Below, piece after piece: positions 8,472-17,038 of a DNA stretch of 64,000 nucleotides. Made by a program: the position numbers and the translations under genes. The notes beneath the pieces are model-generated. The model had not been told where the DNA came from. It did not search any database and worked only from the letters and a program-made list of their open reading frames with translations. How positions within the stretch are numbered: position 1 is the stretch's first letter; every line of letters begins with the position of its first letter. Origin of the DNA: Slackia sp. (lineage in GTDB: Bacteria > Actinomycetota > Coriobacteriia > Coriobacteriales > Eggerthellaceae); contig JAUNBA010000008.1 in the NCBI GenBank assembly GCA_030527325.1, forward strand, positions 3,272 through 67,271, in the 5' to 3' direction.

Positions 8472-8564
8472 CTGGTTTTCAGCATGTCGGATTCGGCGCG
8501 AATCCGGCGAGGGGACCGGCCGGCCGCGCTGAAGACGGCCGACCGATTATACGAACGCTAGCGG

Positions 8565-9842
8565 TTAGGCAGCTTTCGCAGCAAGATGCTTCTTCACGGT
8601 GCGCAGGCACATGAAGAGGAAGAAGACGCCGGCGACGGCAAAGACGGCTTCGATCGCGAAGATCTGGTTGTAAGCCGCGACGCCGTTGGCATCGATCATG
8701 CCGCCGTACCAGGTGTGGATGAAGATGTCCGGGCAGAAGCCGATGACGGACAGCAGACCTGCGGCGGTGCCGAAGATGCGCATGGGGATGCCCAGCTCGG
8801 ACAGCGGCGAGGAGCCGATGGAGAATGCGCCGTAGGTGGCGAAACCGAAGACGATGACCAGCGCGACGGCGATCAGAGCCATGCCGGGATCCTGCGGCAG
8901 GACGATGAAGACGCCCAGGATGACCAGCGCGAGAACCAAGCAGCCCATGATGGTCTTGGTGCTCTTGATGCGAGCAGCGATCACGCCGAGCACGGGGCCT
9001 GCGAGCAAGCCGATACCGTAGGTACGGATCAGGCCGACGACGTTGACCAGGTTGGCATCGGTGCCCATGGCGGTCAGGTACGGGGTGGTGTAGGTAGCGC
9101 CCTGGTACACGGTGTACACGCAGAAGTACGCGAGGCAGGCCCACACGACGCCGGGGGTCTTGATGGCTTCCATGGCGTCGGAAACGCTGAAGCCCTTGGC
9201 GTCCTTGTTGATCTCGCCCTTGAAGTCAGGCATGAAGATATAGGACAGAACGCCGAGCAGCAGGATGATGACGCCCAGGAAGATCAGGACGGCCTGGATG
9301 CCCGTGGAAGGCACGGGGATAGCAGCGACGATGGCCGCGTTGATCAGACCGAAGATCAGGCCCACAGCACCGTAGATGGAGTAGCTGATGCCGATCTTGG
9401 TGGGATACTCGTCCTCTTCGCAGCAAAGGCGGATGACCTTGAAGCGGGTGCCCCACCAGATGAGGATGGAGGTGATGCCCATGCCGCCGAAGAGCACGTA
9501 GCACATCTGCACGGAAGGCAGCGTGGCGTATGCGAACGTCAGGATAGCGGTGCCGACGAAGCCCCACGTCGCCAGCGTGCGCATGCGGAACTTGTCAGCG
9601 AGCACGCCGGAAGGCAGGTAGAAGACGACGGCGGCGATGCCGAAGAACGACACCATGGCGCCCAGGTCGGCGTTGGTGCAGCCGAGGCCCTGCATCAGAG
9701 GATCGTAGAACACGTTCTTCAGATACATAGGCGTGTAGATGATGGAAGAACCCATCGAGATGAGGATGATCAAGAACCACTTGTGAAAACCGGTCAGGTC
9801 CTTGTACGTCACCTCGCCCTTGCTCTTAGCAAGAAAAGACAT
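8565..9842 (-). CDS. MFS transporter
   Basis: A 425-aa, about 12-helix major facilitator permease of the anion:cation symporter-like type, with a LADKFRMR loop after helix 2 and a KSTKT loop in the second half. No soluble domain is visible. It is the first gene of the minus-strand cai-like set, directly divergent from the LuxR-type regulator, so it is a likely substrate or product carrier. The start is ATG at 9842 (MSFLAKSKGEV), with AAAGGG 6 nt upstream, rather than an in-frame TTG further out. The substrate is unknown; carnitine or gamma-butyrobetaine exchange is inferred from context only. Confidence 0.82.
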   Translation of the reverse strand: MSFLAKSKGEVTYKDLTGFHKWFLIILISMGSSIIYTPMYLKNVFYDPLMQGLGCTNADLGAMVSFFGIAAVVFYLPSGVLADKFRMRTLATWGFVGTAILTFAYATLPSVQMCYVLFGGMGITSILIWWGTRFKVIRLCCEEDEYPTKIGISYSIYGAVGLIFGLINAAIVAAIPVPSTGIQAVLIFLGVIILLLGVLSYIFMPDFKGEINKDAKGFSVSDAMEAIKTPGVVWACLAYFCVYTVYQGATYTTPYLTAMGTDANLVNVVGLIRTYGIGLLAGPVLGVIAARIKSTKTIMGCLVLALVILGVFIVLPQDPGMALIAVALVIVFGFATYGAFSIGSSPLSELGIPMRIFGTAAGLLSVIGFCPDIFIHTWYGGMIDANGVAAYNQIFAIEAVFAVAGVFFLFMCLRTVKKHLAAKAA

Positions 9843-10401
9843 GTGATTTCCCTTTCTCAAAGATCCGCAGACGCATACGTACGATTCTGCGGAAACCTAA
9901 CATCCCTTCCTTGCTTATAGAAGTCCCGGTGCCTTTTCGATGCTGCTGTTATTCTTGTGTAGATTTGCAACGTCGAAGAGATACTCGGAATGCAAGACTT
10001 CTATAAGGACTTGCGGGATGCGACCGCCCGAAGCGATCAAGTCGGTTCGGCCCCCTCGCCGATGGTCTGCGCGCCTCCTCTCGCGGGATGGATGCCCTGC
10101 GCGGCTTCGTGCAAGCCTTTTCAAGCGCCTCACGAAATCCGCTCAACCAGATGTGGATATCTTGTGCTTCGCCCCAATACCAGTCATCGCTTAAAGGCCG
10201 TTAAAACGCCTTTACTTAACTTGTCGCTACCTTGAAAAGCCACTCTACTTAAAATTATGCGATGCGTTCACCTCGCCTTATGCCGCATCATAATGCGCTG
10301 TATCACGCGATATATACTGGTTCTCGCGCGTATATGCATGAATCGGTATCCTGGATTACTATACGGATAACGCGTGTTTCACTGCTTTAGGAGGGGAACT
10401 T
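9843..10401. promoter_or_regulatory. divergent control region of MFS/cai genes and luxR-type gene
   Basis: This 559-nt gap separates the minus-strand cai-like set from the plus-strand regulator and must hold both promoters. It turns AT-rich from about 10190 on. An inverted repeat TAAAGGC/GCCTTTA (10192-10198/10208-10214, 9-nt spacer) is a candidate operator. I see no convincing -35/-10 pair in either direction. AGGAGGGGAAC (10389-10399) is the regulator's ribosome binding site. No open frame here looks like a gene. Confidence 0.5.
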
Positions 10402-11859
10402 ATGGCCGACGAAGCCGCGCAATCGAAGCTGGCTCTCTCACCGAAAACTCGCGAGCATTTCGGGCTGCATTACTTAGGCATATCTCTGATTCTGGCGTGG
10501 TATTACTGCCTGTGGTTCACGCCGAGCATTTTCGTATCGGCGTCGATCACCGATGACAATGTGACCTTCGCGTGGCTCGCCACGCTTTCCTTTACGGGCA
10601 TCGCATTTCTCGCGACCCCGTTCGCCCTGAAGAAGATCCGCCTGTACGAGCATCCCATCGTGGCGCCCGCCGCCGCAGGAGCCATGGGAGCGGCCACGCT
10701 CGTCTTCAGCGCGACCCCGTTCGCGCTTTCCGTGCCCTGGCTCGCATTCTTGGCGTTCCCCATCATCTTCGGCATCGGCAACGCGCTGCTATGGGTGGCA
10801 TGGGGCGAATTCCACGCACGCCGCAAATCGGCTTTCTCATTGCACAAGTTCGTCTTCGTGTTCGGCGCCGTCATGCTGACGTCCATCAGCATCTGCACGC
10901 TGCTGCCGCATCTGGCGACCGACGTGCTGGTGGCGCTGCTTCCGCTGGCGAGCGGGCTTATCTACCGCATCGAAAACAAGGAGCTCGGCAAGGCCGAACC
11001 CCCTACCCTGCTGCCGAAAGCCACGCGCGCGAAGACGTCGAAAGCCACGGCCTTCATCTCCATCGCCGTGTTCATCGCCTGCATGGCCTGCTACTACAAC
11101 ATAGCCATCATTCCTATAGACGACTTGTTCGCCGAGGGGCTGTCCTACGTCGCAGGCATCATGGGCGCCGCCGCGGTATGCCTCATCATCGCAGGCGTGC
11201 AGAAGGCCTCCAAGAAGAAGCAGATCGCCTCGTACCGCGTGCTTCCCTGGTTCATCGTGGCATGCAGCGTCAGTCTGGCCCTGTTCGCCAACGGAGACCA
11301 CGCCCTGTACAACCTGTCCTTCATCATCAGCGTCACGCTGGCGGGTGTTTTCGAGGTGTTCCTCATCGCCTACTTCGGCGCGCTTTCGGTCAAAGGACAC
11401 CTGTCCCCCGTTTTGGCATTCGCCATCTCCAGCGGCGTCGTGCGCCTGGGGTTTTTCGCCGGCGACAGCCTTGCCGTAGCCTACGAGCACAGCCCGTTTC
11501 TGGCCGATCACCTCACCCAGGCCACGTCTTTGTGCTTCCTGTGCCTGATGGCGGCCATGCTCATCTTGCTGCTACGCCAGGAAAGCGCCATTTTGCGCCT
11601 GACCCAGGCTCCCGCCGCCACGTCCGAGATCGAAGAGGTCTGCGACGCCGCCATCCAAGAGTTCTCGCTGTCGAAGCGCGAAGGCGAAATCCTGAAATAC
11701 ATCGCGCGCGGCTACACGATCGATAACATCTCGAAAAAGCTCGTCATTTCGCCGTACACCACGCAGACCCACGTGCGCCACATCTACTCGAAGATGCACG
11801 TGCACAAGCGCAGCGAGCTGCTCGACTACATCAACATGCACCGCAGCGAAAGCGCCTGA
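10402..11859 (+). CDS. LuxR-family regulator with MFS-like membrane sensor domain
   Basis: A 485-aa protein. Residues about 15-400 form some 12 membrane helices of MFS-like layout without transporter signature loops; a short linker follows and then a LuxR-type helix-turn-helix from about 423 (LSKREGEILKYIARGYT, NISKKLVIS, VRHIYSKM, RSELLDYI). Membrane-embedded LuxR regulators of this plan are common in Eggerthellaceae. It is divergent from the cai-like set and convergent with fixXCBA, so it probably senses the pathway's substrate. The start ATG at 10402 has AGGAGGGG 5 nt upstream. A terminator follows. Its ribosome binding site is complementary over 11 nt to the loop of a small RNA predicted at 33175-33295. 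Confidence 0.85.
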   Translation: MADEAAQSKLALSPKTREHFGLHYLGISLILAWYYCLWFTPSIFVSASITDDNVTFAWLATLSFTGIAFLATPFALKKIRLYEHPIVAPAAAGAMGAATLVFSATPFALSVPWLAFLAFPIIFGIGNALLWVAWGEFHARRKSAFSLHKFVFVFGAVMLTSISICTLLPHLATDVLVALLPLASGLIYRIENKELGKAEPPTLLPKATRAKTSKATAFISIAVFIACMACYYNIAIIPIDDLFAEGLSYVAGIMGAAAVCLIIAGVQKASKKKQIASYRVLPWFIVACSVSLALFANGDHALYNLSFIISVTLAGVFEVFLIAYFGALSVKGHLSPVLAFAISSGVVRLGFFAGDSLAVAYEHSPFLADHLTQATSLCFLCLMAAMLILLLRQESAILRLTQAPAATSEIEEVCDAAIQEFSLSKREGEILKYIARGYTIDNISKKLVISPYTTQTHVRHIYSKMHVHKRSELLDYINMHRSESA

Positions 11860-11886
11860 TAAGCCCTCGATTCACCGATACTGACG

Positions 11887-11922
11887 CGGCCCCGCATCGC
11901 CTCGACGATGCGGGGCCGTTTT
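11887..11922 (+). terminator. intrinsic terminator of the LuxR-type gene
   Basis: CGGCCCCGCATCG and CGATGCGGGGCCG form a perfect 13-bp stem with a 6-nt loop, followed by TTTTCGTT, 27 nt past the stop. Confidence 0.9.
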
Positions 11923-11993
11923 CGTTGCCGGAAACCGACGACGCGCCGCCGCGGCTGCCAGCAACCTTGAACCGCGGCGCAAAAAGGTGCCAG

Positions 11994-12025
11994 GCAACAA
12001 AAAAAGGGCGCCCGTAGGCGCCCTT
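11994..12025 (-). terminator. intrinsic terminator of the fix operon
   Basis: On the minus strand AAGGGCGCC pairs with GGCGCCCTT around a 4-nt loop, followed by a run of seven T, 9 nt past the fixX stop. Confidence 0.9.
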
Positions 12026-12033
12026 CGAAGATC

Positions 12034-12339
12034 CTAGCCGAAGCGGTATTCCACGCCCATGGTAGGCTGGGGATACTCCCACTTCTCGACGATCGTGCCG
12101 CCGCATGCGATACGGCAGGTACCGCACTCGAGGCAGCCGGCGTAGTCGAAAGACTGCTTGCCGTCCTCGTCGCGCTTGTACAGCGCGGCCGGGCACACGC
12201 GGATAAGCTTGTCGAACTCGGCCGGGTCGCACGCCTCGGCGCCGCCCTTGAGCTCGATGTGGGCATTGGACTCGTCGACCTCGTATTTGTTCAGCGACAG
12301 GTACTCGTCGACGTTCACCGTGAACTTGATATCACTCAT
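12034..12339 (-). CDS. fixX: ferredoxin-like protein FixX
   Basis: A 101-aa iron-sulfur protein that passes electrons within the FixABCX flavin complex. A VCPAALY segment and the cluster CLECGTCRIACGG (about residues 79-91) supply the cysteines. Length and layout match FixX. The start ATG at 12339 overlaps the fixC stop by 4 nt (ATGA), which indicates translational coupling. It is last in fixA-fixB-fixC-fixX and is followed by a terminator. Confidence 0.92.
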   Translation of the reverse strand: MSDIKFTVNVDEYLSLNKYEVDESNAHIELKGGAEACDPAEFDKLIRVCPAALYKRDEDGKQSFDYAGCLECGTCRIACGGTIVEKWEYPQPTMGVEYRFG

Positions 12340-13631
12340 AGTGCCTTCATCGCTCCTCGAACATCCTTGAACAGGTTCATGAAGCCCATCTTCTTCACGA
12401 TAGGCAGCATGGATTTCTTCATCGGCGGAACCGGGGTGCCGTCGACGATGAACATCTTGTTCATCATGTCGCGCACCATCTCGGGATAGCCGTCGAACAT
12501 GCGGTCGAAGCCCTCCATGAACGCGGGAACGTTCTTGTACTGCTTGAGGTCTTTGAGCACGAAGGAGTTCTCCAGCATGTCGACGTAACCCTGCAGGCCC
12601 GCCTTGGAGGTGTCGCCCGCGTCAAGCGCCTGAGCAGCAGCCTGGCCCGCGAACTGACCCGCTGCAACGGCGTAGTCCATGCCGCGCACCTGATAGCCCA
12701 GGTTAACGCACATCATGGCGCTTTCGCCGGCCAGCAGCACGCCGTCGCCGATCAGCTCGGGCATGATGTTGATGCCGCCCTCGGGAACCATGTGGCCGGA
12801 GTGCTCGACCACCTTGCCGCCCTTGATGAGCGGAGCGACCGCGGGATGGGCCTTGAGGTCCTCGAGCATCTGGTACACCGGCACCTTGCCGTGGTTCATC
12901 GTGGCCTCGATGCCTGCGACGACGCCCAGGGAGATGGACTCCTTGTTGGTGTACATGAAGCCGCCGCCGAAGGTGCCGTGGGTGGAGTAGCCGGAGAACA
13001 GCCACGCCGCGCCCTCGTCGTCGTTGCCGGCGAGCACGCGGTCGGTGATGACCGATGCGGGCAGCTCGATGGTCTGCTTGATGCCGACCGCGATAGCGGA
13101 TGCGGGAGGACGCTTGTAGCCGACGGCCTGCTCGGTGAGCAGGGAGTTCACGCCGTCGCACAGCAGCACGACGTCAGCGGTGATCTCGTCTTCGCCCGCG
13201 ACGACGCCGCAGATCTTGCCGGAATCGTCTTTGACCAGCTTCTCGATGGCGATGCCGTAGATGTACTCGGCGCCGGCATCCTCGGCCTTTTCGGCCAGCC
13301 ACTGATCGAAGGGGCCGCGCAAAACGGCGTAGGAGCACTGCTCCTCGGGCTTCATGTCCTCGGAGGAGAAATCGACCGTGAAGTTCGCGTCCTCGGAGAT
13401 CAAAGAAATGCGCTCGTGAGTGATCTTGCGCTCAAGGGGAGCTTCCGACTCGAAATCGGGGAAGACCTTCTTGAGCGAATGGGTGTAGATACGCCCGCCC
13501 GTCATGTTCTTAGCGCCCGCGTAATTGCCTCGCTCGACGACGAGGACCGATTTGCCCGCCTTGGCGAGCTCGTAGGCGGCGACGGAGCCAGCGCAGCCAG
13601 AGCCGACGACGATCGCGTCGAAGTCTGCCAT
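12336..13631 (-). CDS. fixC: FAD-dependent oxidoreductase FixC
   Basis: A 431-aa flavoprotein of the ETF-quinone oxidoreductase group, the membrane-facing subunit of the FixABCX complex that drives electrons to CaiA in the known carnitine pathway. The N terminus holds the dinucleotide-binding fold (VVGSGCAGSVAAYELAKAG, residues 8-26) and ends its first unit in VLVVERG. The start ATG at 13631 has AAGGAAAGG 7 nt upstream. A 12-bp stem-loop lies in the gap to fixB. In N-fixing bacteria the same subunits serve nitrogenase; here the cai genes decide the role. Confidence 0.92.
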   Translation of the reverse strand: MADFDAIVVGSGCAGSVAAYELAKAGKSVLVVERGNYAGAKNMTGGRIYTHSLKKVFPDFESEAPLERKITHERISLISEDANFTVDFSSEDMKPEEQCSYAVLRGPFDQWLAEKAEDAGAEYIYGIAIEKLVKDDSGKICGVVAGEDEITADVVLLCDGVNSLLTEQAVGYKRPPASAIAVGIKQTIELPASVITDRVLAGNDDEGAAWLFSGYSTHGTFGGGFMYTNKESISLGVVAGIEATMNHGKVPVYQMLEDLKAHPAVAPLIKGGKVVEHSGHMVPEGGINIMPELIGDGVLLAGESAMMCVNLGYQVRGMDYAVAAGQFAGQAAAQALDAGDTSKAGLQGYVDMLENSFVLKDLKQYKNVPAFMEGFDRMFDGYPEMVRDMMNKMFIVDGTPVPPMKKSMLPIVKKMGFMNLFKDVRGAMKAL

Positions 13632-13664
13632 TGACTCATCCTTTCCTTGGTGTGGTTACTGAAA

Positions 13665-13693
13665 GGCCGGCGCAGGCAACACCTGCGCCGGCC
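13665..13693. repeat. 12-bp stem-loop between fixB and fixC
   Basis: GGCCGGCGCAGG and CCTGCGCCGGCC form a perfect stem around CAACA in an 80-nt gap inside the fix operon. There is no T-tract, so read-through into fixC is expected. It may set the relative amounts of fixAB and fixCX messages. Confidence 0.6.
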
Positions 13694-13711
13694 GGTACCG
13701 CGAATCGCTCG

Positions 13712-14599
13712 TTAGAGAGCAGCGATCAGCGCGGGCAGAACGGTGTTGATGTCGCCCACCAGACCGTAGTCGCACTGCTTGAAGACAGGAGCGTTCTTGT
13801 CCTTGTTGATGGCGAACAGGGTGGTCGCACGGTTGCAACCGACCATGTGCTGCATCTGGCCGGAGATACCGGCGGCGATGTAGACCTTCGGGGAGAGCAT
13901 GAGGCCGGAAACGCCGATGTAAACCTCGGTCGGCAGCCAGTCGACGCCCTCGGTCAGAGGACGGGAGCAGCCAAGGCCTGCGCCCAGCTTCTCGCACAGA
14001 TCCTCAGCCATCTTGAGGTCGTCCTTCTCGGCGAAGCCGCGGCCTGCAGCCACGACGACGTCAGCCTTGAACAGGTCGACGCCGCTCTTCTCGATAGCCT
14101 GGGAAGAAACGAGCTTGACGGCCTTGGCGGGAGCGACCCATGCCAGCTCCTCGACGGCGTTGGCGCCGGAAGCCTGAGCCTCGGCGAAAACGCCTGCGCC
14201 CACGGTGTAGATAGCAACGCCGGCAGCCTTCTGCTTCTTCTGGCCCACGCCGCCGAAGTACATGTTGGTGGCGACGTCGCCCTCGAATGCGATGACGTCG
14301 GTGATGGCGGAGGTGCCTGCATGAGCAGCCAGCTTGCCTGCGACGACCTTCATGTGCTTGGTCGGCTCGACGAAGACCACGCCCGGGGTCTCGGCGTCGA
14401 ACGCAGCGATGACGGTGTCGGCAGCGTCGTCGATCACAGCGCCTTCGGGAAGGGCGATGTGCAGGACCTTGTCAGCGACGGCCTCGGGAACCTGGACGTC
14501 GGCGAAGGCGACCAGAACAACCTCGTCAGCGACGGTGCGAGCGCCTGCGCAAAGCTCTGCGATGGCGTCGGTACGCTCAGCGAGAACGAATGCTTTCAT
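13712..14599 (-). CDS. fixB: electron transfer flavoprotein alpha subunit FixB
   Basis: A 295-aa ETF alpha-type subunit that binds FAD and pairs with FixA. The C-terminal FAD domain shows VAAGRGF, LGCSRPLTEGV, VYIGVSGLMLSPKVYIAAGISG and the closing GDINTVLPAL. The start is ATG at 14599 (MKAFVLAERTD), with AAAGGTGG 8 nt upstream; the longer open frame is a read-through from the gap. It begins 19 nt after fixA. The pairing with fixC and fixX downstream marks it as FixB rather than a stand-alone EtfA. Confidence 0.93.
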   Translation of the reverse strand: MKAFVLAERTDAIAELCAGARTVADEVVLVAFADVQVPEAVADKVLHIALPEGAVIDDAADTVIAAFDAETPGVVFVEPTKHMKVVAGKLAAHAGTSAITDVIAFEGDVATNMYFGGVGQKKQKAAGVAIYTVGAGVFAEAQASGANAVEELAWVAPAKAVKLVSSQAIEKSGVDLFKADVVVAAGRGFAEKDDLKMAEDLCEKLGAGLGCSRPLTEGVDWLPTEVYIGVSGLMLSPKVYIAAGISGQMQHMVGCNRATTLFAINKDKNAPVFKQCDYGLVGDINTVLPALIAAL

Positions 14600-14618
14600 C
14601 TTACAATCCACCTTTCCC

Positions 14619-15377
14619 TTACAGTGCGGCCTTGATGGCGGCAGCGAACTTCTCGATAGCGCCGTCCTCGGCAGCATCGATGATCTCGAGCTTGCGGTCG
14701 GCCTGCTTGGGAGCCTTGCAGTCGACGACCTCGAGAGCGGAAGCGTATGCGCCCTCGGCAGCGGAGACGTTCATCGGCTTTTTGCCGGCGGCCAGAATGT
14801 CCTTCATGCCGGGGATGCGGGGCAGCGCCACGTCGGGAGTGACGGAAACCACGGCAGGCAGAGGGACCTCGACGGTCTCGATGACGTCCTCGAGGGTGCG
14901 CTCGACGATGACGACGCCGTCGCCGGCCTCGATCTTGGTCGCACCGTTGACGACGGGCAGGCCCAGCTTGGCAGCCAGCTGCACGTCGACCTGCTGAGCG
15001 TAGTTGTCAGCGGAGCCGTCGCCGCACAGGATCAAATCGTAATCGCCGACCTTGGCCATCAAATCGGCCAGGGCAGCAGCGGTCGCATGAGCGTCCATAT
15101 CGGCGCATGCGTCATCGGCGGTCATGAAGAGTTCGTCGACGCCGCGGGCGAGGACGTTCTTCTTCAGCTTGGAGTCGTCGATCTTCGCGTCGCCCACGGT
15201 GACGCCGATGACGGAAGAGCCCTCGTTGGCAGCGGCCAGCTGAGCCGCAGCCTCCATGGCGTTCAGATCGTAGGTGGAAACGATCTTGTGGGCCTTGGAG
15301 AAATCGAGGCTGCCATCGCCGGACACCTGGATGTCCTGATCGTCAGGGACGACCTTGAAAGAAACAACGATTTTCAT
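14619..15377 (-). CDS. fixA: electron transfer flavoprotein beta subunit FixA
   Basis: A 252-aa ETF beta-type subunit (MKIVVSFKVVPDDQDI at the N terminus, YDLNAMEAA, and GDGSADNYAQQVDVQLAAKL near the middle). It forms the FixAB dimer that takes electrons and, in bifurcating homologues, splits them between ferredoxin and quinone. It is the first gene of fixABCX. The start ATG at 15377 has AAAGGAAAGG 5 nt upstream. The operon promoter must lie in 15378-15880. Confidence 0.93.
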   Translation of the reverse strand: MKIVVSFKVVPDDQDIQVSGDGSLDFSKAHKIVSTYDLNAMEAAAQLAAANEGSSVIGVTVGDAKIDDSKLKKNVLARGVDELFMTADDACADMDAHATAAALADLMAKVGDYDLILCGDGSADNYAQQVDVQLAAKLGLPVVNGATKIEAGDGVVIVERTLEDVIETVEVPLPAVVSVTPDVALPRIPGMKDILAAGKKPMNVSAAEGAYASALEVVDCKAPKQADRKLEIIDAAEDGAIEKFAAAIKAAL

Positions 15378-15880
15378 CCTGTACCTTTCCTTTCTCGTTA
15401 CTTCAAAATCAAACCTATTGATTTCGGTTCTGTATATTCCATGCCGACAGCGCGAACGCACCCTGTTTCAGACATACGTCTCCACAGCCGTTTGCACATC
15501 GGCATTGAAATCGGAACGTTGGGCATTATGCCCGCGCTTGCGCGCGCTTTCATCCCGTAAACACCGTGAAACAGCATTTACTCAATTTCATGCGATAGTC
15601 TAGGTATATGTCTGAACTGGGATTTTGCGAAATAGCGCCCATTGCGGTTTTTTTGACGGAATCGGGTGTCTGCGGCTCTGCCGGCGATAATCCGGCGCGT
15701 ATCAAGCCCGTATGAAGGGCCTTCGAAGCCGCAGAACCCCGCATTTCACCGCGAATCCAGTGCACGCCCGGCCTGCTTCCAGCCGCAAAACCGCACGCTC
15801 CTCAGCGGCGAACCGAAGCCCGTAACGCAGCCGCCCCCGCTTCTCGAATGCAAGAAGCGGGGGCGGCTCGAACGCGCGAT
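15378..15880. other. gap between fixA and the capsule locus
   Basis: This 503-nt stretch holds no convincing gene. It should carry the fixABCX promoter on the minus strand, but I cannot name a clear -35/-10 pair. It also receives the 3' end of the capsule transcript. The only strong element is the hairpin at 15830-15867. Confidence 0.5.
15830..15867 (-). terminator. hairpin after the last capsule gene
   Basis: GCCGCCCCCGCTTC and GAAGCGGGGGCGGC form a perfect 14-bp stem with a 10-nt loop, 13 nt past the stop of the epimerase gene. It lacks a T-tract, but position and strength suggest it ends the capsule transcript. Confidence 0.6.
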
Positions 15881-17023
15881 TTAGTATTTACGCCACACCA
15901 TCTTATCGACAATGCCCGTGTAGGATTGGATGATCTTCACCACTTTCGTGGAAACGTTTTCGTCCGTATAGTCGGGAACGGGAATGCCGTGAAAGCCTTC
16001 TTCCTCAAGCGCTACGGCTGTGCGAACAGCCTGCAGCAACCCTTTCTCGGATATGCCCGCCAAGGTGAAGCACGCCTTATCGAGCGCCTCAGGCCGCTCG
16101 GTGGACGTACGGATGCACACCGCGGGGAACGGACGGCCGATGCTGGCGAAAAAGCTCGACTCTTCAGGCAGAGTGCCGGAATCGCTCACCACGCAAAACG
16201 CGTTCATCTGCAAGCAGTTGTAATCGTGGAAACCCATGGGCTCATGCATCTTCACCAGCGGGTGCAAGGCGAAGCCCGTAGCTTCAAGGCGTTTGCGGCT
16301 GCGCGGATGGCAGCTGTACAGAATGGGCATGCCGTACTCTTCCGCCAGGCGGTTGATGGCGCCGAACAGCGAGAGGAAATTCGCTTCCGTGTCGATATTC
16401 TCCTCACGATGGGCCGACAGCAGCATATAGCGCTTCGGCTCGAGTCCGAGGTCGGCCAAGATATGCGAGGCCTCTATTTTTGCCAGGTTGGCGCGCAGCA
16501 CTTCGGCCATAGGGCTTCCGGTAACGTACGTACGCTCGCGAGGAAGGCCGCATTCCGCCAGATAGCGGCGCGCGTGCTCGGAATACGCCAGGTTCACGTC
16601 GGAAATGATATCGACGATACGACGGTTCGTTTCCTCGGGAAGACATTCATCTTTGCACCGATTGCCCGCCTCCATATGGAAAATAGGAATATGCAGGCGC
16701 TTTGCGGAAATGGCGGACAAACACGAATTCGTATCCCCCAGCACGAGCAGCGCATCGGGCTTGTGACGCACCATGGCATCGTAGCTTTTCGCAAGCACGT
16801 TGCCCATCGTTTCGCCCAAATCGGCGCCGACGACATTCAGGTATTCATCGGGCTTGCGCAAATCGAGGTTATCGAAAAACACCTCGTTGAGTGCGTAATC
16901 GTAGTTTTGACCCGTATGAACGAGCACCTGGTCGAAATACCTATCGCATTTCTTGATGACCTCCGAAAGCCTGATGATTTCAGGACGCGTTCCCACGATG
17001 GTCATCAATTTCAGTTTAGACAT
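15881..17023 (-). CDS. capG: UDP-N-acetylglucosamine 2-epimerase family (CapG/WecB type)
   Basis: A 380-aa non-hydrolysing 2-epimerase. The family marks are VGTRPEIIRL at the N terminus, the catalytic-loop HMEAGNRC with PEETNRR, GSPMAEV, LSAHREENID and SDSGTLPEESSF. Since capE and capF homologues lie in the same operon, the likely step is C2 epimerisation of the UDP-6-deoxy-L-talosamine product to UDP-N-acetyl-L-fucosamine, as in the CapEFG/WbjBCD pathways; plain WecB (UDP-ManNAc) activity is the alternative. The start ATG at 17023 has AAAGGAGG 8 nt upstream. It is the last gene of the capsule locus. Confidence 0.88.
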   Translation of the reverse strand: MSKLKLMTIVGTRPEIIRLSEVIKKCDRYFDQVLVHTGQNYDYALNEVFFDNLDLRKPDEYLNVVGADLGETMGNVLAKSYDAMVRHKPDALLVLGDTNSCLSAISAKRLHIPIFHMEAGNRCKDECLPEETNRRIVDIISDVNLAYSEHARRYLAECGLPRERTYVTGSPMAEVLRANLAKIEASHILADLGLEPKRYMLLSAHREENIDTEANFLSLFGAINRLAEEYGMPILYSCHPRSRKRLEATGFALHPLVKMHEPMGFHDYNCLQMNAFCVVSDSGTLPEESSFFASIGRPFPAVCIRTSTERPEALDKACFTLAGISEKGLLQAVRTAVALEEEGFHGIPVPDYTDENVSTKVVKIIQSYTGIVDKMVWRKY

Positions 17024-17038
17024 ACAAACAAACCTCCT

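Noticed and set aside
1976..9842. Bile-acid (bai) type operon: CoA ligase, CoA transferase, MFS and hydratase genes together
   Set aside because: CaiA, CaiB and CaiC blocks match the carnitine enzymes closely, there is no BaiCD/BaiH/BaiE-like gene, and fixABCX lies alongside.
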